DNA of 64,000 bases from Palsa-1033 sp963735455 (GCA_963735455.1 CAVTKZ010000002.1:930001-994000), one strand, 5' to 3'. Counted from the stretch's first letter, positions 52,957-60,972 are shown. A program made the numbers and translations. The notes: generated from the letters alone by a model not told the origin.

Positions 52957-54627
52957 GTGGCCGCCGGTCTGCCAGTCGTCGCCCTCGTCGGGCGGCCCAA
53001 CGTCGGCAAGAGCACCCTCTTCAACCGGATCCTGGGCAGTCGCCGGGCGATCGTCGAGGACCGCGCCCGAACCACCCGCGACCGGCTGTATGGCAGCGCC
53101 GACTGGAACGGGCGGCGCTTCGTCGTGGTCGACACTGGGGGCCTGGAGATCGATCCCAACGACCCGATCGAGGAACGGGTCCAGGAGCAGGCTCGCCTGG
53201 CGATCAACGAGGCCGACGTGATCGTCCTGGTCGTCGATGCCGCGAGCGGCCCGACGCCGGCCGACCTCGAGGCCGCCGCCCTCCTGCGCCGGGCCAGGTC
53301 GCCGATCCTGGTGGCCGTCAACAAAGCCGACAACGAGAAGCGCGACCTGGAAGCGGCCGAGTTCCACAGCCTGGGCTGGGAGGAGATGTTCGCGATCAGC
53401 GCCGCCCACGGCCGGGGCACCGGCGACCTGCTCGACGCGATCGTCTGGGCCCTGCCGCCCGAGACTCCCGAGGAGGTCGCCCGGAAGGCCCGCGAGATCG
53501 AGGCCCGGGACTGGGAGCGGGACGTCGCCGCCGGCTTCATCCTGCCCGACATCAGCACCGGCCCGGCGCTCGGCGACGACGCCGAATTCGAGGAAGAGGA
53601 CGAGGACGCGGACGCCGATGCCGATCTGACGCCGGATCCCGAGGCGGCCCGCTGGGACGCGGCGATGGCCGCCGATTCGGACGAGCCGGTGGCGATCGCG
53701 ATCGTCGGCCGGCCGAACGTCGGCAAGTCGAGCCTGGTCAATGCCCTGCTCGGCGAGGAGCGGGTGATCGTCAGCGACATCCCGGGAACCACCCGCGACG
53801 CGATCGACACGACCGTCGCCTACGGCCGGAGCGAGGTGGTCCTGATCGACACTGCGGGCATCCGCCGGCGGGGCAAGGTGGCCAACGGGCCGGCCGCCGA
53901 GCGCTATGCCGCCCTGCGCTCGATGAAGGCGATCTCGCGGGCCGACGTGGCGATCGTGGTGATCGACGCCGAAGACGGCCTGACCGCCCAGGACGCCCAC
54001 GTCGCGGGCTACGTCGTCGAGGAGGGCAAGGGCCTCGTGATCGCGGTCAACAAGTGGGACCTGCTGACCGAGAAGACCGACAAGACGTTCGACCAGTACG
54101 TGATCAACCTGCGCCGGGAGGCGCCGTTCATCGACCTGGCCCCGGTCATCTCGATCAGCGCCAAGACCGGCCAGCGCGTGGGGCGCGTCCTGGAGGCCGC
54201 CGTCGACATCTGGGGCGAGCGCCGCCGCCGGATCGGGACCGGCGAGCTCAACCGGCTCGTCGCCGAGGCGATCCGGCGCCAGTCGCCGTCACTGGTCAAG
54301 GGCCGCCGGCCAAAGATCTTCTATGCCACCCAGGTTGCTGTCGCCCCGCCGACATTCGTCTTCTTCGCCAAGGACGCTGGCAGCGTCCACTTCAGCTACC
54401 AGCGCTACCTCGAGAACCAGATCCGCGAGGCCTACGGCTTCGACGGCACCCCGATCCGGATCTTCTTCCGTGAGCGGAGCGCGATCGAGCTGCCCCGCCG
54501 GAGTGGCCGGGGTCGGAAGTCGTCGGGCGGCCGCGGTCCGGTGGTCAAGGGACCCGGCCCCCGGCCGGCCGCCAAGTCCTCCAAGGCAGCCGCTGGCGCG
54601 AAACGCGGCTCGGCCAGCGCGAGCTAG
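52957..54627 (+). CDS. der: Ribosome biogenesis GTPase Der (EngA)
   Basis: 556 residues, tandem GTPase domains for 50S assembly. First domain: G1 LVGRPNVGKSTLFNRILGSR, G3 DTGGLE, G4 NKAD. Second domain: IVGRPNVGKSSLVNALLGEE, G3 DTAGIRRRGKV, G4 NKWD. A very acidic linker (EFEEEDEDADADADLTPDPE) joins them; it is longer than usual and there are no other changes. The KH-like C-terminal domain has KIFYATQVAVAPPTFVFFAK, then YQRYLENQIREAYGFDGTPI. A basic tail (KSSGGRGPVVKGPG) ends the protein. GTG start. Confidence 0.95.
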   Translation: MAAGLPVVALVGRPNVGKSTLFNRILGSRRAIVEDRARTTRDRLYGSADWNGRRFVVVDTGGLEIDPNDPIEERVQEQARLAINEADVIVLVVDAASGPTPADLEAAALLRRARSPILVAVNKADNEKRDLEAAEFHSLGWEEMFAISAAHGRGTGDLLDAIVWALPPETPEEVARKAREIEARDWERDVAAGFILPDISTGPALGDDAEFEEEDEDADADADLTPDPEAARWDAAMAADSDEPVAIAIVGRPNVGKSSLVNALLGEERVIVSDIPGTTRDAIDTTVAYGRSEVVLIDTAGIRRRGKVANGPAAERYAALRSMKAISRADVAIVVIDAEDGLTAQDAHVAGYVVEEGKGLVIAVNKWDLLTEKTDKTFDQYVINLRREAPFIDLAPVISISAKTGQRVGRVLEAAVDIWGERRRRIGTGELNRLVAEAIRRQSPSLVKGRRPKIFYATQVAVAPPTFVFFAKDAGSVHFSYQRYLENQIREAYGFDGTPIRIFFRERSAIELPRRSGRGRKSSGGRGPVVKGPGPRPAAKSSKAAAGAKRGSASAS

Positions 54628-54691
54628 TGCTCCGTCGCGCCGTGCGGGGACAGCCTCGGGCCCGGATCCTCGTCAGGCGCCATGGTCACCT

Positions 54692-54792
54692 CCCGTCCGC
54701 GGGTTCCGTCTCGAACGCGGCCCGTTGCCGGTTCCATCCTCGAACACGTCCCGTCCGCGGGTTCCGTCTTCGAACAGGTCCCGTTGCGTCGG
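54692..54792. repeat. Tandem repeat, three copies of about 29 bp plus a partial fourth
   Basis: Units at 54692-54720, 54721-54749 and 54750-54779, then a partial copy. They share CCCGT, GGTTCC, TC and CGAAC. The first and third are nearly identical, the second differs at about seven sites. There are no spacers, so this is not a CRISPR array; it resembles a minisatellite. Confidence 0.65.
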
Positions 54793-54849
54793 ATATAAGC
54801 CCCACGATCAGCAGTGCCGTCTGGCTGCCGACGTCGAGCTTCGAAGGCA

Positions 54850-54921
54850 CGGGATTCCCGGTTGGGCGGCGCTCCCACGCACGACGTCGTGCCGGGCACG
54901 AGGCTCTCCAGCCGAATCCCG
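54850..54921. repeat. Inverted repeat with central palindrome
   Basis: CGGGATTCCCGGTTGG (54850-54865) pairs with CCAGCCGAATCCCG (54908-54921) with one mismatch and a 2-base bulge. ACGACGTCGT (54881-54890) lies between them. It could fold as a branched RNA or serve as a protein site. Confidence 0.45.
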
Positions 54922-55026
54922 GGTCGCGACAGGCCTGTACGAGTACCCGTAGTCACCTGGCTGATCCCGCGGACGCTTGATGACGTTCGCTCCGGTCGGG
55001 CCACCGGCGACCACATCGCGCGGTGC

Positions 55027-55032
55027 TAGACT
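55027..55032 (+). promoter_or_regulatory. Extended -10 promoter of tRNA-Pro
   Basis: TGCTAGACT; the hexamer ends 10 bases before the mature tRNA, the same spacing and sequence as before topA. Confidence 0.6.
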
Positions 55033-55042
55033 CGGCGTCTGT

Positions 55043-55119
55043 CGGGGCGTGGCGCAGCCTGGTAGCGCACCTGAATGGGGTTCAGGAGGCCGAGCGTTCG
55101 AATCGCTCCGCCCCGACCA
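55043..55119 (+). tRNA. tRNA-Pro (anticodon GGG)
   Basis: 77 bases with a full cloverleaf. Acceptor CGGGGCG/CGCCCCG, D stem GCGC with GCGC, anticodon stem CCTGA/TCAGG around loop ATGGGGT (anticodon GGG), T stem GAGCG/CGCTC with loop TTCGAAT, discriminator A and an encoded CCA. GGG reads CCC and CCT codons, and a C-starting acceptor pair is usual for proline tRNA. The only RNA gene recognised in the window. Confidence 0.95.
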
Positions 55120-55138
55120 CTACTCTGACCACGGAATG

Positions 55139-55165
55139 AGCCCCTCCGGGCGATCTGGAGGGGCT
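55139..55165 (+). terminator. Hairpin terminator after tRNA-Pro
   Basis: AGCCCCTCC (55139-55147), 9-base loop, GGAGGGGCT (55157-55165): a 9-bp perfect stem, 19 bases after the tRNA. It also lies at the end of the reverse-strand gene that follows, so it may serve both. Confidence 0.65.
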
Positions 55166-55168
55166 TGA

Positions 55169-56164
55169 TCAGCCCCGGGCGAACGGGCGTCGGCCCGGCT
55201 TCTTGGCAGGCACGCTGAACGGCCCATTCGTCGCCGGCGCGAAGTCGGCCGCCAGGCGCGCCGGCCGGCCGGGCAGCAGGCCGCCGATCAGGACGATCGC
55301 GCCGCCGAACTCGATCACCCCGATCCCCGGGCCAATCGTGCCGCTGGCCGGCGGCACCAGCGTCGCCAGGTCGGCGGTCAGCGTGCCGAGGTCGTAGACG
55401 ACCACCGTGATCAAGGCCAGCCCGGCCGCGATCGCGACACCCCGCCGCCAGCCGGCCCGGCCATGTGCTCCCAACCGCGCCGCTGCGACCACGGCAACGG
55501 CGATCGCCAGGCCCAGCGCCAGCGCACCGTCGGAGGTCATCGGGTCCGTTCCGTAGAAGCCGTCGAGGGTGGCCGATCCGAACCCGGGATCGGCCAGGCG
55601 GGCCCACGGCAGGAGGATTCCGGCGATCACGATGGCCGCTCCCAACAGGGTCATCAACGCTGGGCCGACGTTCGTCAGGCGCGGCTTGGGGACCTGCAGG
55701 AACGCGGGCACTGCAGCCGCACCGTTCGGTCCAGGGGCGAGGCTTGGAGCCGGCGAACCTGCCCGGTCCGGCGGGATTCCCAGGGCAAAGGGCAGGAGCA
55801 GCCCGGCCAGGGCCCCGATGAGAGCGGCCTGGCCGCCGGCCTGTTCCAGCCCCGGGAGGATGTGGACCATTTCGAGGGGCACGGCCAGGGGCAGCAGCCC
55901 AATCGCCGGCTTGCGCCGGATCATCCGCAGGACGCGCCGGACCCCACCAGGGACGACCCGATCGATCCAACCGGGCAGCGACCACAAGAACAGCACGAGC
56001 GCCATCCAGCCGGCCGCGGCCCATACGAACCCGGCGAAGGCCAGCCCGGCGATCAGCCCGACCTGGACGCCGGCGGGAGACTCGGCCCAGCGCCGCGCTC
56101 CGCGCCGGCCGATCCGGTCGACCGCCACGAACGGCGCCGCGATCCACCGCAGCAGGCGTCTCAT
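55169..56164 (-). CDS. Multi-span membrane protein of unknown function
   Basis: 331 residues from the ATG at 56164, 7 bases after GATAGT on the reverse strand (leaderless type). An upstream GTG is possible. Helices are evident at about 40-62 (VGLIAGLAFAGFVWAAAGWM), 100-120, 128-150 (LIGALAGLLLPFALGIP), 190-210 (LLGAAIVIAGILLPWARLAD), 228-248 (ALALGLAIAVAVVAAARLGA) and two more (GVAIAAGLALITVVVYDLGT and IGVIEFGGAIVLIGGLLP). The N-terminus is basic. No motif was recognised. Sits downstream of tRNA-Pro in the opposite direction and shares its hairpin. Confidence 0.65.
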   Translation of the reverse strand: MRRLLRWIAAPFVAVDRIGRRGARRWAESPAGVQVGLIAGLAFAGFVWAAAGWMALVLFLWSLPGWIDRVVPGGVRRVLRMIRRKPAIGLLPLAVPLEMVHILPGLEQAGGQAALIGALAGLLLPFALGIPPDRAGSPAPSLAPGPNGAAAVPAFLQVPKPRLTNVGPALMTLLGAAIVIAGILLPWARLADPGFGSATLDGFYGTDPMTSDGALALGLAIAVAVVAAARLGAHGRAGWRRGVAIAAGLALITVVVYDLGTLTADLATLVPPASGTIGPGIGVIEFGGAIVLIGGLLPGRPARLAADFAPATNGPFSVPAKKPGRRPFARG

Positions 56165-56171
56165 GCGACCG

Positions 56172-56177
56172 ACTATC
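56172..56177 (-). promoter_or_regulatory. Predicted -10 box of the membrane protein gene
   Basis: GATAGT on the reverse strand, ending 7 bases before the ATG at 56164. Confidence 0.45.
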
Positions 56178-56371
56178 ACACGCCATGGCGCCGCCGAGAA
56201 GGTGACGTTCGTACCTGAACCCCCGGGCGCAGGTTCGAGCCGGCCAGCGGCGGCGACCATTTGCAAGTTGGCCGTTACAAACGTTGACGCAGCGCTGATG
56301 ACCGGGAGTTCCAGCCTACCTAGGATGCAGGCATTCGCCTCGGTTGGCTCCCCGATCGAGCGACCATAGTG

Positions 56372-56408
56372 ACAACGCCGGCAGAGTCCATACGCCTGCC
56401 GGCGTTGT
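56372..56408 (-). terminator. Strong hairpin downstream of the small reverse-strand gene
   Basis: ACAACGCCGGCAG (56372-56384) and its exact complement CTGCCGGCGTTGT (56396-56408) form a 13-bp stem with an 11-base loop, 43 bases past the stop at 56451. There is no T run, so it is a factor-dependent or G+C-type terminator. Confidence 0.6.
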
Positions 56409-56450
56409 TGCGCGTGCGAGCCCCCCGAGCGCGACGGCTACTCGCAGCCG

Positions 56451-56747
56451 CTACTCGCCGTCGCCGTCGGCCGCGTCGACGGCGGCCTCGTACTCGGCCC
56501 ACAGCCGGTCCATCTCGCGCCGCAGCTCCTCGGCCGGCGAGCTCTCCGGATCCACGGCCCGATAGCGCGCCTGGGCCTCGAGCCAGGCGTGGAAGGCCGC
56601 GGTCGCGGCGCTCGAGCCGCGGGCGCCGAGCGCGGCCCGGGTCAGCTGGTTGAGCCGCTCGTCGGGGGCTCCCTGTTCAATCGCCCTCCGGAGACTGTCT
56701 GCCAGTGCCCGGACATGGCGCTCCTCGCGATCGCCTGCCTCGGCCAT
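56451..56747 (-). CDS. Small hypothetical protein, 98 residues
   Basis: ATG at 56747 with GAGGAGTGGAGGG within 25 bases upstream. Entirely helical and charged: MAEAGDREERHVRALADSLR, RAIEQGAPDERLNQLTRAAL and AATAAFHAWLEAQARYRAVD, with an acidic end (AADGDGE). No membrane segment. I do not recognise a family; the periodicity suggests a helical bundle. Divergent from the small gene at 56921. The frame could start further upstream, but the ATG chosen is supported by the ribosome site and -10 box. Confidence 0.58.
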   Translation of the reverse strand: MAEAGDREERHVRALADSLRRAIEQGAPDERLNQLTRAALGARGSSAATAAFHAWLEAQARYRAVDPESSPAEELRREMDRLWAEYEAAVDAADGDGE

Positions 56748-56812
56748 CACGCTCGGTCCCTCCACTCCTCGTTGCGGTCGGTCGAAGCCTCCTCCGGCCT
56801 CGCCGGGCCCGG

Positions 56813-56818
56813 AGCGTA
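56813..56818 (-). promoter_or_regulatory. Predicted -10 box of the small reverse-strand gene
   Basis: TACGCT on the reverse strand, about 65 bases before the ATG at 56747; a leader with ribosome site follows. Confidence 0.35.
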
Positions 56819-56873
56819 GCAACCCTGTGTTAACGGGCCGGCGACGTGTCGGCGGCCGGAAGCCTCATCGGGG

Positions 56874-56879
56874 TATGCT
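56874..56879 (+). promoter_or_regulatory. Predicted -10 box of the small gene at 56921
   Basis: TATGCT, 41 bases before the GTG at 56921. Confidence 0.4.
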
Positions 56880-56920
56880 GGCCGAACGGGGGCTAGCGGA
56901 GCGCTACCTGGAGCTCACCG

Positions 56921-57121
56921 GTGCCTTACCAGCGGCTGGCGAGGTTCGTCCTCGACGAATGGCGGGCGCTTGAGCGCCGCCTCGCGGTCATCGACCCAGG
57001 GTCCGAGGAAGCCGCGATCCTGATCCCCGAATCGCGCGCCCTGCGCGCGGAGTATCAGCACCTGATCGAGCAGGCGACCAGCCACCATCGCCCGCTGCCC
57101 CCGCCGTTTCCCGAGGATTAG
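56921..57121 (+). CDS. Small hypothetical protein, 66 residues
   Basis: GTG start with GGAG 8 bases before it. Sequence MPYQRLARFVLDEWRALERR then LAVIDPGSEEAAILIPESRA and LRAEYQHLIEQATSHHRP is amphipathic and helical, with a Pro-rich end. It may interact with the divergent small gene, but there is no evidence beyond position. A hairpin at 57196-57229 follows. Confidence 0.55.
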   Translation: MPYQRLARFVLDEWRALERRLAVIDPGSEEAAILIPESRALRAEYQHLIEQATSHHRPLPPPFPED

Positions 57122-57195
57122 GGCGGAGCGGTACTTGGCCGGAAGTACGTACTAGGCCCTATTTCCTCAGCCGCGATCGAGGCGAATACTGTCGT

Positions 57196-57229
57196 CCCCG
57201 CCCGCAGAATCCCCCCTCTGCCGGCGGGG
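57196..57229 (+). terminator. Hairpin after the 66-residue gene
   Basis: CCCCGCC (57196-57202) pairs with GGCGGGG (57223-57229), with an inner CAGA/TCTG pairing (57205-57208, 57217-57220). CTTTGCGTCTT follows, a weak T-rich tail. Confidence 0.6.
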
Positions 57230-57258
57230 CTTTGCGTCTTGCAGGCAGGCCTCGCTGG

Positions 57259-57264
57259 TAGGCT
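57259..57264 (+). promoter_or_regulatory. Predicted -10 box of the SGNH gene
   Basis: TAGGCT, 68 bases before the ATG at 57333. Confidence 0.35.
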
Positions 57265-57332
57265 CGCGACAGCCGGGCGGCACTTTCGGGGGATGGCTGG
57301 CAATCCCGGCCCCGGGCGACCCTGGGCAGGCC

Positions 57333-58097
57333 ATGCGCCGCTTCGTGCCGCACCTGCTGGTCCTGTGCCTGGGCGTGATCGTCGCCCTGGGGGTCTTTGG
57401 CGCGGTCCGCGCCGTCGGCTCGGGCTGCAACCCGTTGAGCCGGACCGCCTGCGTCCGGGTCCTGTTCCTGGGCAACAGCTACACGTTCGTCAACGACCTG
57501 CCGACCGTCTTTCGTGACCTGGCCCGGTCGACGGGGCAGAACGTCGAGACGAGGATGGTCGCCGAGGGCGGTGAGACGCTCGCCCAGCACGCCGCCTCGG
57601 GCGATGACGCCAATGCCCTGAACGGCTCGCACTGGCAGTTCGTCGTGCTCCAGGAACAGAGCGAGATCCCGTCGGTCGAGTCGTTCCGTCAGAGCCAGAT
57701 GTATCCGGCCACCCGATCCCTGGTCACGATGATCCGGGCGGTCGGAGCGAGCCCCATCCTGCTCGAGACGTGGGCCCACCAGGCAGGCTGGCCGGACTAC
57801 AACCTCAATTTCGGCGCGATGCAGGCCGGGATCGACCAGGGCTACGCCACGATCGCCGGGGAGCTGAAGGTCTCGGTCGCGCCGGCCGGGCAGGCCTGGC
57901 AGGCGGTCGCCAGGGAGGCTCCGGGCATCGTCCTGTGGCAGTCCGACGGCAGCCATCCGGCCCCGGCCGGGACGTTCCTGGCTGCCTGCGCCCTGTACAC
58001 CCGGGTCTTCGGGCCGTGCCCGGTCAACGGCTCGTACAGCGGCAGCCTGCCGGCCGGCGATGCGGCCACGATCGAGGCCATCGTCAACCAGTACTGA
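57333..58097 (+). CDS. Exported SGNH-hydrolase-like protein
   Basis: 254 residues. N-terminal signal or anchor HLLVLCLGVIVALGVFGAVR (residues 6-25). The GDS-like block I is VRVLFLGNSYTFVNDLPTVF, with Asn-Ser in place of Asp-Ser as in a subset of SGNH proteins (DUF4886-like). HWQFVVLQEQSE is the Gln-rich block, and the catalytic Asp and His are in SDGSHPAPAGTFLAA near residue 210. Probably an esterase or acetyl hydrolase acting outside the cell on glycans or lipids; substrate unknown. Starts 5 bases after a weak GGCAGG site. Confidence 0.78.
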   Translation: MRRFVPHLLVLCLGVIVALGVFGAVRAVGSGCNPLSRTACVRVLFLGNSYTFVNDLPTVFRDLARSTGQNVETRMVAEGGETLAQHAASGDDANALNGSHWQFVVLQEQSEIPSVESFRQSQMYPATRSLVTMIRAVGASPILLETWAHQAGWPDYNLNFGAMQAGIDQGYATIAGELKVSVAPAGQAWQAVAREAPGIVLWQSDGSHPAPAGTFLAACALYTRVFGPCPVNGSYSGSLPAGDAATIEAIVNQY

Positions 58098-58135
58098 CGG
58101 CCGTTCGGCGGCCGGCCCCGAGTCCGGGATTCGCC

Positions 58136-58164
58136 TTGACTCGCGGGTCGGCCGGCCCGACACT
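58136..58164 (+). promoter_or_regulatory. Predicted sigma-70-type promoter of codA-codB
   Basis: TTGACT (58136-58141), 17-base spacer, GACACT (58159-58164). About 55 bases of leader follow, with AGGGAG before the TTG start. CCGGGATTC, the reverse of the shared spacer word, lies at 58124-58132 just upstream. Confidence 0.6.
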
Positions 58165-58225
58165 GCCCCAATCCGTTAACGACACGGAACCACGTCAGAG
58201 CAGGCTTCGGAGGGAGCGCGAGGCG

Positions 58226-59518
58226 TTGGATCTTCTGGTTCGCGACGCCCGGCTCCACCCGACCCGGGGCGGCCGGCCGGAGCCCGTCGACGTGGCCGTC
58301 CGCGACGGACGGATCGCGGCGATTCGACCGCGCGGGGAGCTGCCCGCGGAGGGCGCCCAGGAGCTCCACGCCGGCGGCCGGCTGCTGTCGCCGCCGCTTG
58401 TCGACCCGCACGTCCACCTCGACGCCGTGCTGACCGTCGGCGAGCCGCGCCACAACGAGACCGGGACGCTGATCGAGGGCATCCTGACCTGGTCCGAGCG
58501 CAAGCAGACCCTGACCCATGACGACGTCAAGCGCCGGGCCCGCCAGGCGATCCTGTGGGAAGTCGCCCAGGGGACGGGCCTGATCCGCTCTCACGTCGAT
58601 GTCTGCGACCCGAACCTGGTCGCCCTGAAGGCCCTCCTCGAGCTGCGCGCCGAGCTGCACGACCTGGTCGACCTGCGCCTGATCGCCTTCCCCCAGGACG
58701 GGATCCTGTCGTTCCCCGACGGCAAGGAGCTGATGCGCGAGGCGATGCGCCTGGGCTGTGACGTGATCGGCGGGATTCCCCACTACGAGTGGACCCGCGA
58801 CGACGGCGTCGAGGAGGTCCATTTCCTGTTCGAGCTGGCCGCCGAGACGGGCAAGGGCATCGACCTCCACTGCGACGAGACCGACGACGACCAGTCGCGC
58901 TTCCTGGAGGTGGTCGCGGCGGACACGATTCGGGCCGGGATGCAGGGCCGGGTGGTGGCCGGCCATACCACCGCGATGGGCTCCTACAACGATGCCTACG
59001 CCTTCAAGCTGCTCCAGATCCTCAAGCGGGCGGGGGTCACGATCGTGGCCAATCCGCTCGACAACGTGGCCCTCCAGGGTCGCTTCGACAGCTATCCCAA
59101 GCGGCGCGGGATGACCCGCGTGAAGGAGCTCGACCAGGCCGGGGTGAACGTCGCCTGCGGCCACGATTCGATCATGGACCCGTGGTATCCACTCGGCCGG
59201 GGGTCCATGCTGGACGCGCTCTCGATGCTCGTTCATGTCGGCCAGATGACCGGCCGCGGCGAGCTGTTCCGGGCGTACCAGATGGTCACCACCAACGCCG
59301 CCCGGGCGGCAGAGGTCGCATACGGCGTGGAGGAGGGCAAACCGGCGAACTTCATCGTCCTGGACTGCGAAGACGAGGCGGAAGCCATCCGCCTGCGACC
59401 ACCGGCGCGGTGGGTCGTGCGCCTCGGCCGCGTCGTCGCCGAGACGGAGCCATCTCACTCGGTCATCCACGCCGCGGCGGGCGATGAGCCGGTGACCTAT
59501 ACCAAGGAGGAGGGCTGA
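58226..59518 (+). CDS. codA: Cytosine deaminase-like amidohydrolase
   Basis: 430 residues from the TTG at 58226, with AGGGAG about 10 bases before. Amidohydrolase with metal ligands in PPLVDPHVHLDAVLTVGE (HxH), RSHVDVCDPN, DLHCDETDD (His, Glu), VVAGHTTAMGSYND and ACGHDSIMDPWYPLG (Asp). HxHLD, HVD and the last Asp block match cytosine deaminase of the E. coli CodA type; related isopropylammelide and creatinine enzymes are alternatives. The next gene is a CodB-like permease with a ribosome site overlapping this stop region, which favours cytosine as the substrate. Would supply uracil and ammonia. Confidence 0.85.
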   Translation: MDLLVRDARLHPTRGGRPEPVDVAVRDGRIAAIRPRGELPAEGAQELHAGGRLLSPPLVDPHVHLDAVLTVGEPRHNETGTLIEGILTWSERKQTLTHDDVKRRARQAILWEVAQGTGLIRSHVDVCDPNLVALKALLELRAELHDLVDLRLIAFPQDGILSFPDGKELMREAMRLGCDVIGGIPHYEWTRDDGVEEVHFLFELAAETGKGIDLHCDETDDDQSRFLEVVAADTIRAGMQGRVVAGHTTAMGSYNDAYAFKLLQILKRAGVTIVANPLDNVALQGRFDSYPKRRGMTRVKELDQAGVNVACGHDSIMDPWYPLGRGSMLDALSMLVHVGQMTGRGELFRAYQMVTTNAARAAEVAYGVEEGKPANFIVLDCEDEAEAIRLRPPARWVVRLGRVVAETEPSHSVIHAAAGDEPVTYTKEEG

Positions 59519-59523
59519 ACAGC

Positions 59524-60900
59524 ATGGTGGTCGAAGCGCTGACCCGAGATACGATGCCCAGCGGCGAGGGCGATCTGTCCATCGAGGGCCACGGGATCGA
59601 GCCGATTCCGGCCTCGGCCCGCTATGGCTCCGTGTGGCGCCTGTTCACGGTCTGGTTCACCCCCAACCTCGTGCCGGCGGCCTTCGCCCTCGGCGCACTG
59701 TGCGCCATCCTGGGCCTGGGCTTCTTCACCGGCCTGCTGGCGATCCTGGTCGGCAACGTGATCGGCGGCGGCATCGTCGCCCTGCTGAGCACGATCGGGC
59801 CCAAGGTGGGCCTTGGCCAGATCCCGATCACCCGCCTGTCCTTCGGCAAGAGCATCGTGGTCCCCGGCCTGATCAACTGGGTGAGCACGATCGCCTGGGA
59901 CGCGATCAACGCCTTCTTCGGCGCCTATGCGATCCAGGTCCTGACCGGCAACGCCGTGCCGTTCTGGCTGGGCCTGCTGATCGTGATCGTCTGCCAGGCG
60001 GCACTCAGCGTGGTCGGCTATGAGGCGATCCACACCTTCGAGAAGTACGCCGCGATCGGCCTCGCGATCCTTTTCGCGGTCGTCACCGTGGCCCTCCTGC
60101 CAAAGGCCAACTTCGGCTTCAGTGGGTCGTCCGAGACTCTCGGCACGTTCGTCCTGATGACGACCATCGTGGGCAGCTTCAACCTGGGCTGGGCGCTGTA
60201 CGCCTCGGACTATTCGCGCTACCTGCCGGCCTCGACCTCGTCGCTCAAGGTGGCCGGCTACTCGTTCTTCGGAATCGCCATCTCGGCGGTCTGGATCGAG
60301 CTGCTCGGGCTGGCCGTCTTCGGCGCCGTGACCAACGGCGACGCCGACCCGGTCCACCAGATCGATGCCCTGCTCGGCGGCGGGCTGATCAGCGCGGTCG
60401 CCATGATCGCGATCTTCTTCGGCACCGTCGCGGTCAACGCGATGAACGACTACTCGGGCTCGCTGTCACTGCTGGCCGCCGGGATCAAGGTCTGGCGGCC
60501 GGTCTCGGCCCTGATCGTGGGCGTCCTGAGCTTCATCGCCACGCTCTGGCTGTACACCCAGAACTTCAGCTCGACCTTCGAGAACTACCTGCTCCTGATC
60601 ACCTACTGGATCGGGCCCTGGTCGGCGATCGTGCTGGTCGACTGGCAGCTGCGCAGGCATTCGGCCGCGGGCGCCGATCACGTCTCGGATTTCAGCCTGC
60701 TGCCCAGCGGCTGGAATGCCCTGATCGCGCTCGTCGTCGGTTTCGTCGTCTCGATCCCGTTCATGGATGCGACGCTGTTCCAGGGGGCCATCGCCAACAA
60801 CCTGGGCGGAGCCGACATCGCCTACGTGGTCGGCTTCGTCGTCGCCGGGGCCGTGTACTGGGGCCTCGAGCGCCGCGCGTCGACCGCCGTTCCAGCGTGA
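59524..60900 (+). CDS. codB: Cytosine permease (NCS1 family)
   Basis: 458 residues with about 12 membrane helices. The N-terminal segment EPIPASARYGSVWRLFTVWF and NLVPAAFALGALCAILGLGF is typical of the NCS1 family, followed by GPKVGLGQIPITRLSFGKSI, MTTIVGSFNLGWALYASDYS RYLP and later VAVNAMNDYSGSLSLLAAGI. AGGAGG lies before the ATG. Cation-coupled uptake of cytosine or another nucleobase into the cell; pairing with codA supports cytosine. A weak hairpin follows (60908-60930). Confidence 0.88.
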   Translation: MVVEALTRDTMPSGEGDLSIEGHGIEPIPASARYGSVWRLFTVWFTPNLVPAAFALGALCAILGLGFFTGLLAILVGNVIGGGIVALLSTIGPKVGLGQIPITRLSFGKSIVVPGLINWVSTIAWDAINAFFGAYAIQVLTGNAVPFWLGLLIVIVCQAALSVVGYEAIHTFEKYAAIGLAILFAVVTVALLPKANFGFSGSSETLGTFVLMTTIVGSFNLGWALYASDYSRYLPASTSSLKVAGYSFFGIAISAVWIELLGLAVFGAVTNGDADPVHQIDALLGGGLISAVAMIAIFFGTVAVNAMNDYSGSLSLLAAGIKVWRPVSALIVGVLSFIATLWLYTQNFSSTFENYLLLITYWIGPWSAIVLVDWQLRRHSAAGADHVSDFSLLPSGWNALIALVVGFVVSIPFMDATLFQGAIANNLGGADIAYVVGFVVAGAVYWGLERRASTAVPA

Positions 60901-60907
60901 TCTAGCG

Positions 60908-60930
60908 GCAGGGACCACGACCGGCCCTGC
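60908..60930. terminator. Hairpin between the converging codB and deacetylase genes
   Basis: GCAGGG (60908-60913) and CCCTGC (60925-60930) form a 6-bp stem 7 bases past the codB stop, in the 72-base gap between convergent genes. There is no T run. Confidence 0.4.
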
Positions 60931-60972
60931 TCGACCCAGCGTCGGGCGGGGCCGCTTCATGCCCAGCCCGAC

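Larger units (their letters stand above)
54628..55042. other. Long noncoding spacer before tRNA-Pro
   Basis: 415 bases with no convincing gene. It contains a 29-bp tandem repeat (54692-54792), the word TCAGCAGTGCCG (54808-54819, also at 41363), and an inverted repeat (54850-54865 with 54908-54921) around the palindrome ACGACGTCGT (54881-54890). The tRNA promoter ends it. A reading frame across the tandem repeat is open on both strands but lacks coding features. Confidence 0.65.
56165..56450. other. Noncoding spacer between two reverse-strand genes
   Basis: 286 bases. Contains the promoter of the 56164 gene at its left end and a strong hairpin at 56372-56408. Otherwise nothing was recognised, apart from unassigned TTGACG-like and TAGGAT-like words near 56285 and 56318. 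Confidence 0.5.

Noticed and set aside
54692..54792. CRISPR array
   Set aside because: The copies follow each other directly with no spacers, and no cas genes are present.
54628..55042. SRP RNA, tmRNA or RNase P RNA in the long spacer
   Set aside because: None of the hallmark conserved stretches of these RNAs was seen; the spacer is mostly repeats.
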